Assembly: GCF_037126465.1 (NCBI RefSeq)
Contig: NC_088203.1
Coordinates: forward strand, 83,390,668 to 83,454,667
Length of the DNA: 64,000 nt
Direction: 5' to 3'
Source of the DNA: Ornithodoros turicata
Taxonomy: Eukaryota > Arthropoda > Arachnida > Ixodida > Argasidae
Part shown: piece by piece, positions 1 through 10,900 of the stretch
How positions within the stretch are numbered: the first letter of the stretch is position 1
How the letters are laid out: each line of letters begins with the position of its first letter
The notes under the pieces: model-generated
What the model saw: only the letters and a program-made list of their open reading frames with translations
Told to the model about the DNA's origin: nothing
Database searches by the model: none
Translations under genes and position numbers: made by a program

Positions 1-284
1 TTCACCACAAAGCACGGTGAAGTCTAACCAATGCACAGGATGACAGGTTTATCACACCTAATTTGTGCAAAACGCGTTGCGTACGGCTTTTTGTGACAAC
101 GACGACAACGGCGAGCTCTTTCAGCAGTAGCACCACCACCACATTGTGACAACTAACATAACTGCACAAGTGTCACAAAAAGGCGTATGCCTCCCGTTTT
201 TAACCAGTCAGGGGGCAGAACGATGTCATTCGGGATGGCGGTTGGCTAAGAGCGTGCTATGCGGTGAAGTTCTATTTTAAGAGT
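1..284. repeat. Foldback MITE, family A (palindromic), copy 1
   Basis: The two halves are inverted copies of each other. They read from TTCACC...GCACG near position 1 to GCGTGCTATGCGGTGAAG near 255-272, with the paired inner motifs GTACGGCTTTTTGTGACA (left) and TGTCACAAAAAGGCGTATG (right). The same consensus recurs many times up to 6,800. No coding capacity is visible. The left end may lie outside the window. The centre is interrupted by a SINE fragment (101-143). Confidence 0.7.
101..143 (+). mobile_element. 5'-truncated SINE tail inserted in the MITE
   Basis: A 43-bp piece (CGACGACAACGGCGAGC... ending in CACCACCACCACA) matches the tail of the longer SINE at 5317-5528. It is flanked by the direct repeat TTGTGACAAC at 91-100 and 144-153, which I read as the target-site duplication made when a very short reverse transcript integrated. 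Confidence 0.6.
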
Positions 285-1012
285 GTGGATATATTATAAT
301 TGCTGCAAAAAGGCGTACGGCCCCATCTCTCTTCGAAGAGAGAAGTGATAGCCCTATCATTCGTGGCAATAGCACACTGCGTGCCATGTGGTGAACTTTT
401 GTTTCCTGAGTGTATAGGGAAAACAGAGTAGTAGGGTATCAGACTTGACACAGGACTTCACTGCATAGCACGCTCTTAGAAGAGCCTTCATACTGAATGA
501 CATAGTACCCTTGCTTTGGTAAAAATGAGAGGCGCACGCCTTTTTTGGCACTTGTGCAGTTTTGGTAATTGTAAAAAAAAAAGGAAAAGGAGTATTCCCG
601 CAAAATTAGGAGCGATGACGTCATTATTTTGTGCATTGGTTGCGCTTCAGCATGTTTTGTGGTGTAGTTTTGCTTTAAGGGTGTCAGGCAGAGTAGAATC
701 AAAACGAAACTTCACCAGATAACACCGCCTGGCGCCAGCTGTCATTCAGAACAATATTATTCTTTTTCCTGACTCGTTGGAAACAGAAGGCGTATACTCT
801 AGCTTTGGACTCATTCTGCAAAACGTAAAGAGTAAAAAAAATGAAAAAAGCGGGTTTCCATTTTAAACAAATTAGGAGAGAAAACGATGCCATTCGGATT
901 GGTGGCCGGCTATAGGAGCGTACGTGTTATGTAGATGTGGTGAGGTCCTGTTTGAACAGCGCATCATTCTGCGCGGTGATTGGTCTTGACCGTGTCACGT
1001 GGTAAAGTTTTG
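285..1012. repeat. Run of family A/B MITE halves
   Basis: 290-412 is half of a sister subfamily (B), with the GTGATAGCCCTATCATTCG core. 445-720 begins with ACTTCACTGCATAGCACGC and ends near GTGTCAGGC...ACTTCACCAG. 860-950 carries the other half (AAACGATGCCATTCGG, GGCTATAGGAGCG). Copies are diverged and truncated, so limits are approximate. Small open frames here are by-products of the repeats. Confidence 0.5.
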
Positions 1013-1019
1013 TCTGTGA

Positions 1020-1165
1020 CCGCGGTAGGCAGACCGTTCGGGAGTAGCACACTACCGCCACCACCAGCTTTGTCCGTGAAGTCGGCCCAGGTCGCACGAC
1101 CCCCCTGCGACAGTGGTGACGTTGCCCGCCCGAGCGTGGCCGACTATACGGGAAGCAGTTCAATC
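1020..1165 (+). mobile_element. Decayed SINE tail (Ruka-like)
   Basis: Segments GTGAAGTCGGCCCAGG and GTGACGTTGCCC followed by CACCACCACC match the 3' part of the SINE at 5317-5528. The 5' tRNA-like part is missing. No clear target duplication was found. Confidence 0.4.
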
Positions 1166-1270
1166 ACCACCACCACCTTTTTTTTTAGAATGTGCGTCTG
1201 AATACCCCCCAAAAAACGTAAGTGAACGGATCACTGCGCGCATTCATTGTCCATTGCACGTTTTCGGTCT

Positions 1271-1306
1271 AAAAACAACAACAACAACAACGAACGAACG
1301 AACGAA
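1271..1306. repeat. AAC / AACG microsatellite
   Basis: Five AAC units run into AACG units. The following stretch to about 1,940 holds pyrimidine-rich tracts and no feature I can name. Confidence 0.7.
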
Positions 1307-1940
1307 TTACACACGGCGAACTCCCGCACTTCGAACCCGAAACGCATATCCATTTTCGCAAGCAGACACCTTGAAAGGAATGAGTTACGGTTTTTCTTTT
1401 TTCCGTCTCTGTTCTTTTTTCTTTCTTTTCTTTTTTTTTAAGATGCAGCTTAAGCGCGAGTTCGCGAATATTACGAGCTTGCTCCTTTTGAACAGAAATC
1501 GGCACGGCACGCATAAACAAAACGTTTGATGCGCGTTTGCTTGGTGAACGTTGTGAGCATTCAGAGAAGCGCAGGTGCATGCCCCACGACGAGCAGACAA
1601 GGAATACCTTTCAGGATGAACGCACTTGCAAAGAGTGAGAAAGGGAGTGAGAGAGAACCGGTCGTGGCACAATGGTAGACATTCATTAGGTCGAACCTCC
1701 ACGTGCGTACGTCTCACTGCGTGCACTCAAGGTCCCAAACAGAGGTGTGCGTCACAGTGCGTGTAACACACACACATCTGATGCAGCCAACATGCTTGTG
1801 AGAGTGAGCCCAAAGGGTACCCTTTGCAATCCAAATCGAACGAGGGCGCACAACGCTCTAGAAACAGAACTCTTAGCACGCTGAAGATCAACCGCTGCAT
1901 AGAAGTGATACCGTTTGTGATATGCACTCTTCCCGAGCAG
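1307..1940. other. Unassigned intergenic sequence
   Basis: I see a T/C-rich tract at about 1388-1440 and otherwise unique sequence without splice-flanked open frames, tRNA or known repeat. Confidence 0.5.
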
Positions 1941-1944
1941 CGCA

Positions 1945-2100
1945 GCATATTGGCCCAGTATTGGGTGGATGTTGGCAATACTGGTCCTATATTCAGAGAC
2001 GGTGAATCGCCCACCTCATCATCATCCAATGTATGAGTGTGTGTGGTCCAATATGGGTCCAGTATAGGAGCAGTATTGCCGATATATTCAGGCCAATATT
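1945..2100. repeat. CCAATATTGG-type repeat cluster
   Basis: Variants of the 10-base palindrome CCAATATTGG (ATATTGGCCCAGTATTGG, GGTCCAATATGGGTCCAG, GGCCAATATTG) recur on both sides of a short spacer. A tighter cluster of the same type lies at 26185-26291. Confidence 0.55.
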
Positions 2101-2104
2101 GTGC

Positions 2105-2430
2105 AGCTCGGATTAAGACGTAACTTCACCGCACAACATGCCCCCCCCCCCCCCCCCGCTCCTCCATCATCCCGAATGACATACGGCACACTCCTGAAAA
2201 CCAACTTCAACGCATAGCACGCTCTTAGCCAACCATCATCCCGAGTGTCGTCGTGCTCTCCCCTGATTTGCTGAAAACGGGGGGCGTACGCCATTTATAT
2301 GGCACAAGATGGCGCACGCCCCCCTTCCCCCCCAGTTTTCAGCAAATCAGGGGGAAGAACGATGCCACCCGGGATTATGGTTGGCTGTAGGAGCGCGCTA
2401 TGTGGTGAAGCTCTGTTTTAGAGTGTTGTT
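2105..2430. repeat. Family A/B MITE copies around a poly-C tract
   Basis: Inverted MITE halves (AACTTCACCGCACAACATG at the left, GGTTGGCTGTAGGAGCGCGC and GTGGTGAAGC at the right) flank motifs such as GGGGGCGTACGCC. A run of 17 C (2141-2157) lies in the left half. Confidence 0.55.
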
Positions 2431-2587
2431 TGATAACGTGATTTGTTGATAACGTGAGGCTTAAGGCCCTTTGTGGCAATTGACATATAACTGCGTGACT
2501 GTCCCAAAAACGTGTACGCCTCGCGTTTTCACCAGATTAGGAGGGGGGAACGGTGTCATTCTGAATGATGGTTGGCTACTGACAGAC

Positions 2588-3385
2588 TTGTACGTACCTT
2601 GAGTACGTACTCAAAATACAGTATTTCAAATACTTTTCCCGGTATTTTGGTACTCTACTCAATACTTTTTGCGACAAGTATTTTTAAAGTATTTAAAATA
2701 CTTTTTTCAGTATTTGTAACGCAGTACTCAAAATACTTTCCTTCCTCGTCAAGCCGTATCCAGCACACTTCCCCGCGGATTTTCAGCTCACGAGAACTTA
2801 ACCCTCTCTTTCCTTTCTTCTTTCGGGAAATCACGAATCTGTCATTTATCCTCCAGTACAATAGGCTGGTCCCACGCCTGGCCTTGCTTGTCAATAGCCC
2901 GAGCCCTTCGCCAGAGAACGGTTCCTTTTCATATTGCCAGGTGAATCCCCTCGGGATTAGGTACAAGAGTATCCCGGCATTTATTTCCTTGGTCACCTTG
3001 TTCACACCTTGGTCCTTGGTCACAATGAACACGCGCCAGAGGTTGAAAGACCCGAGCTGACATACAGGAGGGATTACGAAGTTTTAGGTCAGAACATATC
3101 TCCAAAGTTTAATTGAGTTCACCAAAGTTCACCAAACATTACTTGACACCGAGACCTTGCAAATAAAACATATGCTGAAGTATGGCGGATAAAGTTTATT
3201 CATTTGATTTGTATACGGTCACTGTCAGAATACGCGTTTCACTTACTGCTAATACTAAAGTACTTTAAAGAGTATCTTAATTACTTCTCAGAGTATTTAG
3301 TACTCTACTCAAATTACCTTCAGTTGTGAATATTTTGTGCTCTATTTTAAATACTTTTGCGCAGTATTTTGTGCATGTCTGGCTA
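2588..3385. mobile_element. AGTATTT-rich element with diverged inverted ends
   Basis: Both ends consist of degenerate AGTACTC / AAATACTTTT / GTATTTTGG motifs (2588-2740 and 3235-3375) in opposite orientation around a different centre. The open frames of 162 and 125 codons over it come from this low-complexity sequence and are not genes. A related block, GTACTTTAAGGTACTTTG, occurs near 51240. Confidence 0.5.
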
Positions 3386-3560
3386 CACTCTAGAAACAGA
3401 ACTTCACAGCATGGCCACGCTGTGCGCCAACCATTGCCACGAACGATAGGGTCATCGCTTCTGATTGGAAGAGAAAGCGGGGAGCGTACGCCTTTGTTGT
3501 TGCATTATCATATATAAAAATTGCCACAAAAAGGACATACGCCCCCCCCCCCCCCGTCAA
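3385..3560. repeat. Family B MITE half and poly-C tract
   Basis: CAGAACTTCACAGCATGGCC followed by GCCAACCATTGCCACGAACG matches the left half of subfamily B (compare 6640-6790). It ends in a C tract near 3541-3556. Confidence 0.55.
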
Positions 3561-3569
3561 TGACGAACT

Positions 3570-3720
3570 GCATAATGCCACAAAGCTGGTGGTGGTGGTG
3601 ACGAAAACCGGCTTGCCGTTGTTGGCCTCACGTATGTGCCTCACGTCACGACTGTAGCCAGGATTAGATGAGATGATGTGATAACAGATGAAGGAATGAT
3701 GACGGACGAAAGTTAAGATC
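3570..3720 (-). mobile_element. SINE tail fragment, minus strand
   Basis: Reverse-complement reading gives AACAACGGCAAGCCGGTTTT then CGTCACCACCACCACC, the tail signature of the SINE family seen at 5317-5528. Limits and age are uncertain. Confidence 0.35.
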
Positions 3721-3764
3721 TAGAGCAGTCATGCAGAGTTGGCGAAAAATCCGAGCACAATGCC

Positions 3765-4320
3765 ACGAAAATGGCGTACTCCCTACGTTCTCAGCAAACC
3801 AGGAGAAAAAACGATGTCACTCGGGATGATAGTTGGTTAGGAGCGCGCTATGTGGCGAAGTTAATTGTTAAGAGACTATGTAGATAGGTATCTCTGATTC
3901 CGCACTATTAGAAATGAACTTCACGGCATGGGACATTCCTAGCCAACCATCATCTCAAACGATATCGTTATCTGATTTGTTGAATACGGGAGGCGAACGC
4001 CTTTTTGTAACTATTATGAACAGCATAAGTGTCACAAAAAGGCGTACGCCTCCCGATTGAAAATCAGGGCAGATAACGGTATCATTCGGGATTATGGTTG
4101 GCTAGGAGCGTGCTTCGCGGTGAAGGTCATTTTTAAGAGCGCGTACTTGTGTTACAGCGTGAGCGTACGCCCTTTTGTGACAATCAACATGACTGCATAA
4201 GTGTCACTGAAAGGCATACGATTCCGGTTTTCAACAAATCGGGGGGCAGGACGATGTCATTCGAGATCGTGGTTGGCTAGGACCGTGCTATCCAGTGAAC
4301 TTCCGTTTTGAACGTGAGGC
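3765..4320. repeat. Three family A MITE copies in tandem
   Basis: 3765-3885 is a right half. 3900-4145 is a nearly complete palindrome (GAACTTCACGGCATGGGAC to GCGTGCTTCGCGGTGAAGG). 4146-4320 is another right half ending in GTGCTATCCAGTGAACTTCC. All share GGCGTACGCC-type centres. Confidence 0.65.
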
Positions 4321-4970
4321 TAACAACAGCAAGCCGATTTTCGTCACCACCACACCACCACAGTTTTAAGAGGAAATACCTCATCTCATACCTCACCTTC
4401 ACCCCTTCATCCTTTTCTCTCTTTTATTTTTTGCTATAGTCGTGACGATGCCCACTCACATGTGGCCAGCAACGACAAGCCCATCTCGACATTACTCCCT
4501 CCCCCGTTGCACTCTGTTCAATGGTTGGACCTCAGCGTGTACGTGCTAAAGTTCCATTTTGAAAGTGTACTTTTCCACGAGGGCCTCAAGTTCGTTGTTC
4601 ATTATTTCAACTGCGTAAAGTTCTATTACATGCATTAGAGCCAAACGTACATTATTTTCTGTAAAGGAACCAAAAAGGATGAACGTGACATTCTCGGGTA
4701 ACCATAAGCAAGCCCCCGCCACAACTTCCGGTGCCACGAAGACTTCCGGTCCTTCCGCGACTAAGGACGCTCGGAACCAATTATTTTGTGACACTTTCTG
4801 GTCCCTCGTTTGTGTGTGTAGTGTTCCCTGCTTGATTGCTGCCCCCCAAGCCCCAACTACTTTTCTCCACACATCCCCCCCCTTTTTTTTCCAACTAACT
4901 GCGTCTAAGTGGTCTGGGGTAGCCAGCCTGACTTTGTCGAGACTGAAATCCCTTTTTTTTTTCTTACTCT
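4321..4970. other. Unassigned sequence with a SINE-like fragment
   Basis: 4321-4375 resembles the SINE tail (AACAGCAAGCCGATTTTCG, then CACCACCACACCACC). The rest is pyrimidine-rich at 4386-4520 and 4875-4970. Open frames on both strands at 4546-4972 lack any family signature. Confidence 0.35.
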
Positions 4971-5218
4971 AAACTCTTAAAAATGAACTTCACCGCATAC
5001 CACGCTCCTAGCCAACCATAACCCCGAATGATATCGTTATCTGCCCTGATTTGTTGAAAACGGGAGGCGTACGCCTTTTTTGTGACAATTATGGCATAAG
5101 TGTCACAAAAAAAGGCGTACGCCTCCCGTTTTCATCAAATCAAGGCAGATAACGATATCATCCGAGGTTATGGTTGGCTAGGAGCGTGCTATGCGGTGAA
5201 GTTCATTTTTAAGAGTGT
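4971..5218. repeat. Foldback MITE family A, best complete copy
   Basis: The element is almost one long palindrome. Left end AAACTCTTAAAAATGAAC pairs with right end TTCATTTTTAAGAGTGT. Next come CACGCTCCTAGCCAACCAT and its inverse ATGGTTGGCTAGGAGCGTG, then GGAGGCGTACGCC on both sides of a roughly 20-bp centre. Arms are about 120 bp. It is non-coding and probably moved by a transposase encoded elsewhere. The superfamily is not evident because no target duplication is clear. Confidence 0.8.
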
Positions 5219-5630
5219 ATCACATCACACCATGCTATGAACCAGCCGCCGTGCAGAATTACATCTTTCCTGATTTGTTGAAAACGGGAGACGTACGCCT
5301 TTTTGTGGTAATTTGTGGTAGGAGGTACCTGGGTTCGAATCCCGGTGCCGGCTGTGCTGTCTGGGGTTTTTCCTGGGTTTTCCTCAGACGCTTTCAGACA
5401 TATGTCGGCACAGTTCCCTTAGAAGTCGGCCCAGGACGCACATTGCCCCAGGGCGTCACTCGATCGTGACGTTGCTCACCTCTGTGACGCCGACAACGGC
5501 GAGCCCTTTCACCATCACGACCACCATCTTGTGGTAATTTGTCACAAAAAGGCGTATACGACCCTCTCTCTCCTCAAATCAGAAGCGATAACTGTATCAA
5601 TCGGCACAGTGGTTGGCACAGAGCGTGTTC
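5219..5630. repeat. Family A MITE split by a SINE
   Basis: The left part (to about 5316) carries CTGATTTGTTGAAAACGGG and GACGTACGCCTTTTTGTGG. The right part resumes at 5529 with CACAAAAAGGCGTATACG. The intervening 212 bp is a SINE with target duplication. Confidence 0.6.
5317..5528 (+). mobile_element. tRNA-derived SINE (Ruka-like), 5'-truncated
   Basis: A B-box, GGTTCGAATCC, lies at 5332-5342 and is followed by a family-specific body containing TTTCCTGGGTTTTCCTCAGA, GTCGGCCCAGGACGCAC and a CACCATC-rich tail. It is flanked by a 14-bp direct repeat (TTGTGGTAATTTGT at 5303-5316 and 5529-5542), so it retrotransposed into an existing MITE. The body resembles, from memory, the Ruka SINEs described from ticks. 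The A-box end is missing. Confidence 0.75.
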
Positions 5631-6131
5631 AGCTGTGAAACCGGATGTCGTTTTTGCACCAAACCAGAAGCGGTGAAAACGGCATGTATTTCAGAGACCA
5701 ATAACACCGAACTGCTTGCGTGTACAAGCTGCTCTTTCCGCAAGCACCATCGCTTCAGAATCGGTGCAAGCGAGCGTGACTCATTTGGGCTGAATAAAGC
5801 CCATACCGTTTGCACAGCTATAAAGCGACGACACAAAAGTTCACGTCTGTGTGGTGCGCGAGTTAATGGATGGAAACCTTGCCGCAACAACCCGTCAAGT
5901 TCGAGGAGCTGCTTGACAGCTGAGAAACAGAGGCAATACGTTGCAAACGTTGTAACACATCTTCGGTGGCTTTGCAGTTTCAATATACAAGCAGTTTCCA
6001 GCCATCCTGGTGTTTCTCGTGAAGAAGACATAGCATGTTGCAACTTACAACGTAGGTTAAAAGTGTGTTGCTCGATTACATTTTCCGGTAGCAAGCATCT
6101 GGCGGTAGCTGTGACACCGATTTATTATTAA
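5597..6131. other. Unassigned segment open on both strands
   Basis: About 165-172 codons are open on each strand over the same bases. The minus frame has an ATG near 6094 and the plus frame runs to 6131. Neither product shows a motif I recognise. The segment directly follows a MITE half, so it may be the interior of an unknown element rather than a gene. Confidence 0.2.
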
Positions 6132-6139
6132 TGTGATTT

Positions 6140-6630
6140 TTTTTTTTTTTTAGTTCTATAGTTACAGTTCATCCCACTTCAATCTCTGAACAGGCTTCTG
6201 AGGAAAGAAATAAGTTACGAGAATGTCAGGTCCCATTAACGCGAATTTGCGACAGTATTTGTATTATAAGCAGATATATTATAAGTATTCTAAACACAGA
6301 CTATATACGAATAAGCCCGAGTGGCGCATCAATGTAATCGAATAGGGATATAATTTGTGATAAAATTGTTCAGACACAAAAAGATGTCCGATATTCAGGT
6401 ACACGGTCGCTCCATGGAAATGAGTAATCAGAGGCTGCTGGTTTTCTGAGAAATATACTCAGTTATCATGCTCAGATATTCAGAATCTGTTATTTTTTCC
6501 TGGAATCGGTAACTTATGCGTACGCCAAGCGATCACATACACACACCGTATGCAGTCTATGTGTATGTAGGTAAGAACAAAAGAAATAGGTACAACTATA
6601 TTCGGTACAAAAGTCAGATGATGATATATT
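6140..6630. other. AT-rich unassigned sequence
   Basis: No open frame, RNA or repeat family is evident between the T tract near 6138 and the next MITE. Confidence 0.5.
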
Positions 6631-6800
6631 CTCAAAACAGAACTTCACCGCATAGCACGCTGTGTGCCAACCATTGCCACGAATGATAGGGTTATAGCTT
6701 GTTATTCGAAGAGAGAGGGGGGAGTACGCGTTTTTGTGGCAAGCGTACGCCCCCTCTGTCTTCCAATCACAAACGACAACCCTATCATAAACATAACATA
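6630..6800. repeat. Foldback MITE, subfamily B
   Basis: Left GAACTTCACCGCATAGCACG, CCATTGCCACGAATGATAGG and GAGAGAGGGGGGAGTACGC are mirrored by GCGTACGCCCCCTCTGTC and CGACAACCCTATCAT. The palindrome is shorter on the right and lacks the outer end there. Confidence 0.65.
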
Positions 6801-7840
6801 AACTGAATTACAACATTTTTCTCTGTCGTTCCTCTTCAATGGTTCGAGCTATAAATACATTGCTTGAGAATGTTTCGATTTAATACGTAATCCAGCCGAT
6901 ACAAAACTATCCGCTACCTGTGAGTAACACTCCTGAGCAACAAGCTCAAAGTAATAAAAAAATATTCGAAAAAGACACCCCATCGGCCCTTACCTATCTC
7001 CCCCCCCCCCCCCCTTTTCTGCTTCCTCTAAAGACCTCCTGCTCTTCCATCCATTGCAGAGCGTATCTCTCCTATCTCAACAAGAAAGGAGCTAACATAT
7101 GGACCCTGATTGTCATTTATGAGTTCCTTATTGTCGCAACGTCGAGCACAATTGCGACGTGCAGAAACCTGTCGAGCGAGCAAAATATTGAATCGCGATT
7201 AATTGCACGGTGACATTCAGCAACTTTATTGCTGCCCCTCCCCGTTCACCATGAATACGGGAGAAATAATATCTCTATAGTCACCTCGATTCTCCATATC
7301 GTCAGGCCTGGTTCCTGTCCGGCACCTTCAAACGCTGGATCTGTAGCAACCATTTCGTAAGCCTTCAAATGTCCAGGAAACGACCTGCACACTCCCGCAC
7401 CAGAGAGTGGATTGAGAACTTCACGGGCGTGCAGTGAACAAGGGCGGAATGAAGCAGCCGACACCGCGCGTTACTAGCGCCACATCAAGTTTGCGCGGTG
7501 AATGACTTTAGTTTCGGTTTTTGTATTTAAATATCGTCAATGTTGTTCAGGGCAACTCGCTGTGAACTCTGAAGGCACACACAAATTATTGCTTGTTCAC
7601 ACAAACTGATCACTTACTGAATTGAATGTGATTTGATTGCTTCCAAAAGCTGTTTTCCGCACAAACAGAGGGCGCTACAGTCAATTTTCGCACACACCAA
7701 CACAACCGCAGGAGGGTCGCGAAAGGAGGTGCGAAGGTTGTGTACGCTTTGGCGAGTAGACGTTTGTACCTTGCGTGATTTGTTGTACGAAGTCAACACG
7801 ACGTTCACAAAATTGGAAAGCAAAGAACAGCTCGCAAAAG
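6801..7840. other. Upstream flank of hyccin
   Basis: Contains a 15-C tract at 7000-7014 and otherwise apparently unique sequence. An open frame at 7633-7941 (102 codons) starts at a standard ATG but overlaps the presumed promoter and matches nothing I know. The GAGGGCGCTAC near 7666 could be a weak CTCF-like site. Confidence 0.3.
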
Positions 7841-7843
7841 ATC

Positions 7844-7853
7844 ACCGGAAGTG
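7844..7853 (+). promoter_or_regulatory. ETS-type site in presumed hyccin promoter
   Basis: ACCGGAAGTG is the classic ETS/GABP core found at many TATA-less housekeeping promoters. It lies about 90 bp before the proposed hyccin start codon. Nearby AGTACTCAGCTT could hold an initiator. The role is inferred only from position and motif. Confidence 0.35.
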
Positions 7854-7941
7854 GTTAAAGGATCGCTGGTTTCTGTGGAAAAAAATTATTGGTGCGTTAG
7901 GCCTGTTTTCCGGCAGTACTCAGCTTGCGGTTGTGATGTGA

Positions 7942-7986
7942 ATGACGGAAAAAAATTGCAAACACTTACAATTTGTATCGGCCAAG
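7942..7986 (+). CDS. FAM126: Hyccin exon 1 (proposed first coding exon)
   Basis: Fifteen codons from ATG at 7942 (MTEKNCKHLQFVSAK) end at a strong donor, AAG|GTAAGT, in phase 0 as exon 2 requires. The length suits the region before TLPE in the human protein, but the Trp-containing EEWL motif expected there is absent, so sequence similarity is weak. An ETS site lies just upstream. A different, farther first exon remains possible. Confidence 0.45.
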
Positions 7987-10900
7987 GTAAGTGTTCCTCC
8001 CGCTTGCCTCTGAATTCATGAGACACGAAGGAAAACAACAAGAAGCGGTGCTTGAATACCGGCTGGAAGGGCATGGGGTAGTTTTTCCTCAGAGTGACTT
8101 CTGCTTGCATGCAGATACTAGAGGGAGGTTACATGCTGCTTACTTGTTGAGATAAAATCTGAGAGTGCTCGACATGCAATAGAACGATCACTGCCACCTG
8201 CATGCAAACGGTTTTGCTCCCGTTTGCTCATTTTAGGTCACAGCTCAAAGGTAGCACTACGTGTGCTTGGGAAAACATACCACGAAAATCACAATACCAG
8301 AAAGAGTGAACGGAAAATTGCTTGCTTTCGATAATTGGACGAGAGGATTCCAATTTGTAAAACCACAAACGATAATTTAATTAGGGTCCTCCATTACGTT
8401 CGTTATGATTCATGTGATGACACACCCGAATCATTGATCACCAAAATAAAGTTATTATTCATACGTTGTTCTGGTATATTACACACTTCATCTATTAGTA
8501 CATATTTGCCTTAGTTCTCTCATAGCCGAAATTTAGGTCGTCGTGATGATGAATTAACATTTAATCTCAGGACAAGTATTGAACATGGGCCAATGGAGTC
8601 ACTCCTAACCAAGGATTTTCCAGCACGGTGTACACTTCTCCTGGTTTTTTGCACCCCCCCCCCCTTTGAAATTGACGAGATTGCCCAATACAGCTGGGCT
8701 ACCAATGCATATACTGATAAACATATACTGCCCCACCCCCCTTTGGAGCTCAGTATTCCCATCCCTCACCCCCACCCACTTTCTCAGGGGTCGATTTCTC
8801 GGGAAATTACTGCTCCTGTGTTCTAACTCAAAACTGGTTGTTGTGCTTATGTTTAACCGTTGCTCAAAAGTGAACTTCGTGATCGTGCAGGAAAGAGTAG
8901 GAATTTTAGTATTTGCTCAGCAGCAGATCCAATCAGCTGTTTACATTCCCTGCACAGGTGAAGTACATAGCAGCACTCATACTGCTTTTACACGTACCAC
9001 CTGTAGTGGTGTGAAATTTTGCCTTTTGTGTATTGTGCCATCTTATAATATAATTTTGCGCATTCAATGTCTAACACCACATTTTGCTGGTCCAAATGTC
9101 TCTATAGTCCTTAGCCAGCTGTTCTGGTTTTCATTTGCACTATACGGAATGTCGGCATGCACTAAACCTTGTCTTAGCCTCCAGAGTTGTTGGTAGTATT
9201 GTGCTTCGAACCTAGTAATTAGTTCGGAGGGGACTAAACATCCCTGCCTCATACTATAAGAAGCGAAACAAACAAAAGGAGAAGAGTTATGAAATACACG
9301 TTTTCAAAACACATATGGCATAAAGAAAATATATAGTCAAAGTAGAAAACTTCAGCATAACACGTAATTTGCTGTTCATTTGCTGTTCAATAGCAATACC
9401 AAGAGAAATGTGAGTGGTTGATGCCCTGATCATTGTATTAATTTCATGGACCAATCTCCGCTCAGTGCATTTTCCAGTAGTCTCTACTGCATTGCAGGTT
9501 TGCGAAGAAGCAGTCTGGTCTGCCAATATAAAACACAGCTCAAATACATACTTAAGCTGTACTGTAATACTTAGAAATTGACGTGTACATTACACGAAGC
9601 GCAGTTCTCTTAATTTGTGTACTGGAATGCTTAACAGAATAATAGTGAAATTTAGGCGGCCAACTGAATTTAAAAGGACGTATAGTGTCCCTTTTCCTCT
9701 GGTCGCTCAAGTGATATCTGTTAAGCCGAAAGCCCAGCTTCAGTGAAAGTGTAAACAAGCAGAACACTTATTTGTCTGTTTGTTTCAAATACGTTAAGGG
9801 CTCAGATTGGGCATATGGTGGATCTAAGACATACAAAAATAAGGAAAACAAAGTCTGCCGTAAAAGCTCAGAATCTCAGGTCGGCAAACATGCCATACAT
9901 TATTTATATTCACTGATTCTGTCATTATGACTCTGCCCACTGTTAATGCTTTGCATTGTACATCTTTCCAGACCAGTCCACATCAAGTATAAAACGATGT
10001 CCATCTCATGGCGGACTCCATCGTGCGAGATTTTCTTATCGACTGTCAGGTGTGTGCGCACATTTTCATCGTCCGCAGTTTACATATTTAATCATATTTA
10101 ATCACTTTACATATTTACATATTACATAATCATATTTACATATTTAATCACTACACACGAGGGTGTACGGATGCACATATGCAAGGTACAACACATTGGC
10201 GGGGTTCAGGCTTAAAGCTGATCCTCTGGCATGCAAGAAACTAGCACATCAGAATGATGACAGAGGCACTACACCAACACAAGCCTATGTCTTGCTGCGT
10301 GATAAGCATCAATAATCTTCCATGTGCCCTTTTTTTTTGTTGCACTGCCTAAGACTGTGGTGGATTGAAACAGAGGTCAGCACCTTCATCTCTTACAGTG
10401 GATGCTCATATGTCCAGATGTGGCTAGATGCCTGATCTTCTCAGAGTCAGTTATCACGTAGCAAAACAATAGGACTCCCTTTGAAACGAACAATTCAATT
10501 TTCTATGTGGTGTATGGCCTGAGGTGCCTCTCTGGTCTCTGTGACACACGTGCTCAACTGGCTCATGTATTTACCAGTGTGTGCTTGCGTTGGTTTGCGG
10601 TCTCTGTCATTTTGGTATGCTGGTTTCTTGCATGCGACGTGGTGGTACCAACTATCCCAGTTTAGCACAATGGTGAAACTCTCAGTCGCACGATAATGGT
10701 GTTGTGACGTCATGTTAAACGTGACATTTCATTTGAAAACTTTTGGTGGGCATTTTGTGTGCTTGAAACCTTTATGTTTGCTGCCTTCCCGCGTTAGCAA
10801 TTCTTTCATGATTGGCAGACAACAGTCAGTCCACAAACAACCAGTCAACTCATTTAATTAAGATCTGGATACAACTTGTACAAACATGTATTCAGTACAT

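Noticed and set aside
2572..3060. 162-codon plus frame and 125-codon minus frame
   Set aside because: They lie on low-complexity AGTATTT repeats; composition and position explain them, no domain.
5332..5342. Functional tRNA gene at the B-box
   Set aside because: The upstream half with the A-box and acceptor stem is missing and a target duplication flanks the unit; it is a SINE.
8666..9196. 176-codon frame in hyccin intron 1
   Set aside because: Starts at TTG, crosses a C tract and C/T-rich sequence, and has no family signature.
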